DNA from: an uncultured Agathobaculum sp. | GTDB lineage: Bacteria; Bacillota; Clostridia; Oscillospirales; Butyricicoccaceae | Direction: 5' to 3' | NCBI GenBank assembly: GCA_934504345.1 | Contig: CAKSVR010000078.1 | Coordinates: 1 to 5,007, forward strand | DNA: 5,007 bases | Shown here: piece after piece, positions 4,911 to 5,007 of the stretch | Position numbering within the stretch: the stretch's first letter is position 1 | How the letters are laid out: each line of letters starts with the position of its first letter | Translations under genes and position numbers: made by a program | The notes under the pieces: generated by a model | What the model was told of the DNA's origin: nothing | The model's database searches: none | What the model saw: the letters and a program-made list of their open reading frames with translations, nothing else

Positions 4911-5007
4911 GGCGCAGCGCGACCGGAGCCCGCGCAAGGATAGCTTGTCGCAGCGCGGACGGAACTCGCGCAAGGATAGCTTGTCGCAGCGCGGACGGAA
5001 CTCGCGC
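4911..5007. repeat. 36-bp tandem repeat array, running off the right edge
   Basis: Units are 4911-4946 (five mismatches), 4947-4982, and 4983-5007 (cut by the window end; its 25 visible bases are identical to the previous unit). Within each unit GCGCAAG and CTTGTCGC can fold into a short hairpin with a single bulge. Copies abut directly with no unique spacers, so it is not CRISPR. 36 is divisible by three and two minus-strand frames enter from the edge without a stop, reading repeats of ARVPSALRQAIL or CDKLSLREFRPR. The left part of a repeat-rich coding region therefore cannot be strictly excluded, but nothing positively supports one. Confidence 0.88.

Noticed and set aside
4911..5007. 36-bp repeats as a CRISPR array
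   Set aside because: The repeat length fits, but units abut directly with no unique spacers, and the 78-bp array also lacks unique spacer sequences. No cas gene is present.

Overview
The window looks like a chromosomal segment of an endospore-lineage member of the Clostridia (Bacillota) with fairly GC-rich coding DNA. The spoIVB–spo0A pair is a hallmark of spore formers. The GC-rich codons together with a PF06541-type membrane protein and palindromic GC-rich intergenic repeats suggest an Oscillospirales-like gut bacterium, but that placement is an inference. All five supported genes are on the minus strand, so transcription runs from right to left.

Reading in the direction of transcription: the right end (about 4440–5007) has no convincing gene. 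It is built of repeats: an AT-rich 14-bp direct repeat, a 78-bp tandem array ending in a perfect GC-rich hairpin, and a 36-bp tandem array that runs off the window edge. Next comes a small PF06541 (CmpB-like) membrane protein gene (4047–4400). A good sigma-A-type promoter (3992–4020) then drives coaX, a type III pantothenate kinase homologue (3167–3937), and panT, an ECF-transporter S component (2452–3081). This unit closes with a strong intrinsic terminator (2397–2442). Together these two genes suggest a pantothenate uptake and phosphorylation unit feeding coenzyme A synthesis.

The sporulation pair follows: spoIVB (1263–2273), a PDZ/serine protease with its own terminator (1189–1214), and spo0A (118–879), the sporulation master regulator, with a terminator at 75–114. 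The spoIVB–spo0A gap holds a cluster of four 0A-box-like sites and a weak sigma-H-like promoter, which is consistent with autoregulation of spo0A.

Two observations stand out. The Spo0A receiver has Glu (E57) at the position of the phosphoacceptor Asp, while its DNA-binding domain is intact. The CoaX homologue has lost several acidic active-site residues (N6, T129, T137) but keeps the Asp equivalent to the catalytic base (D109). Either could mean altered regulation or chemistry in otherwise core proteins.
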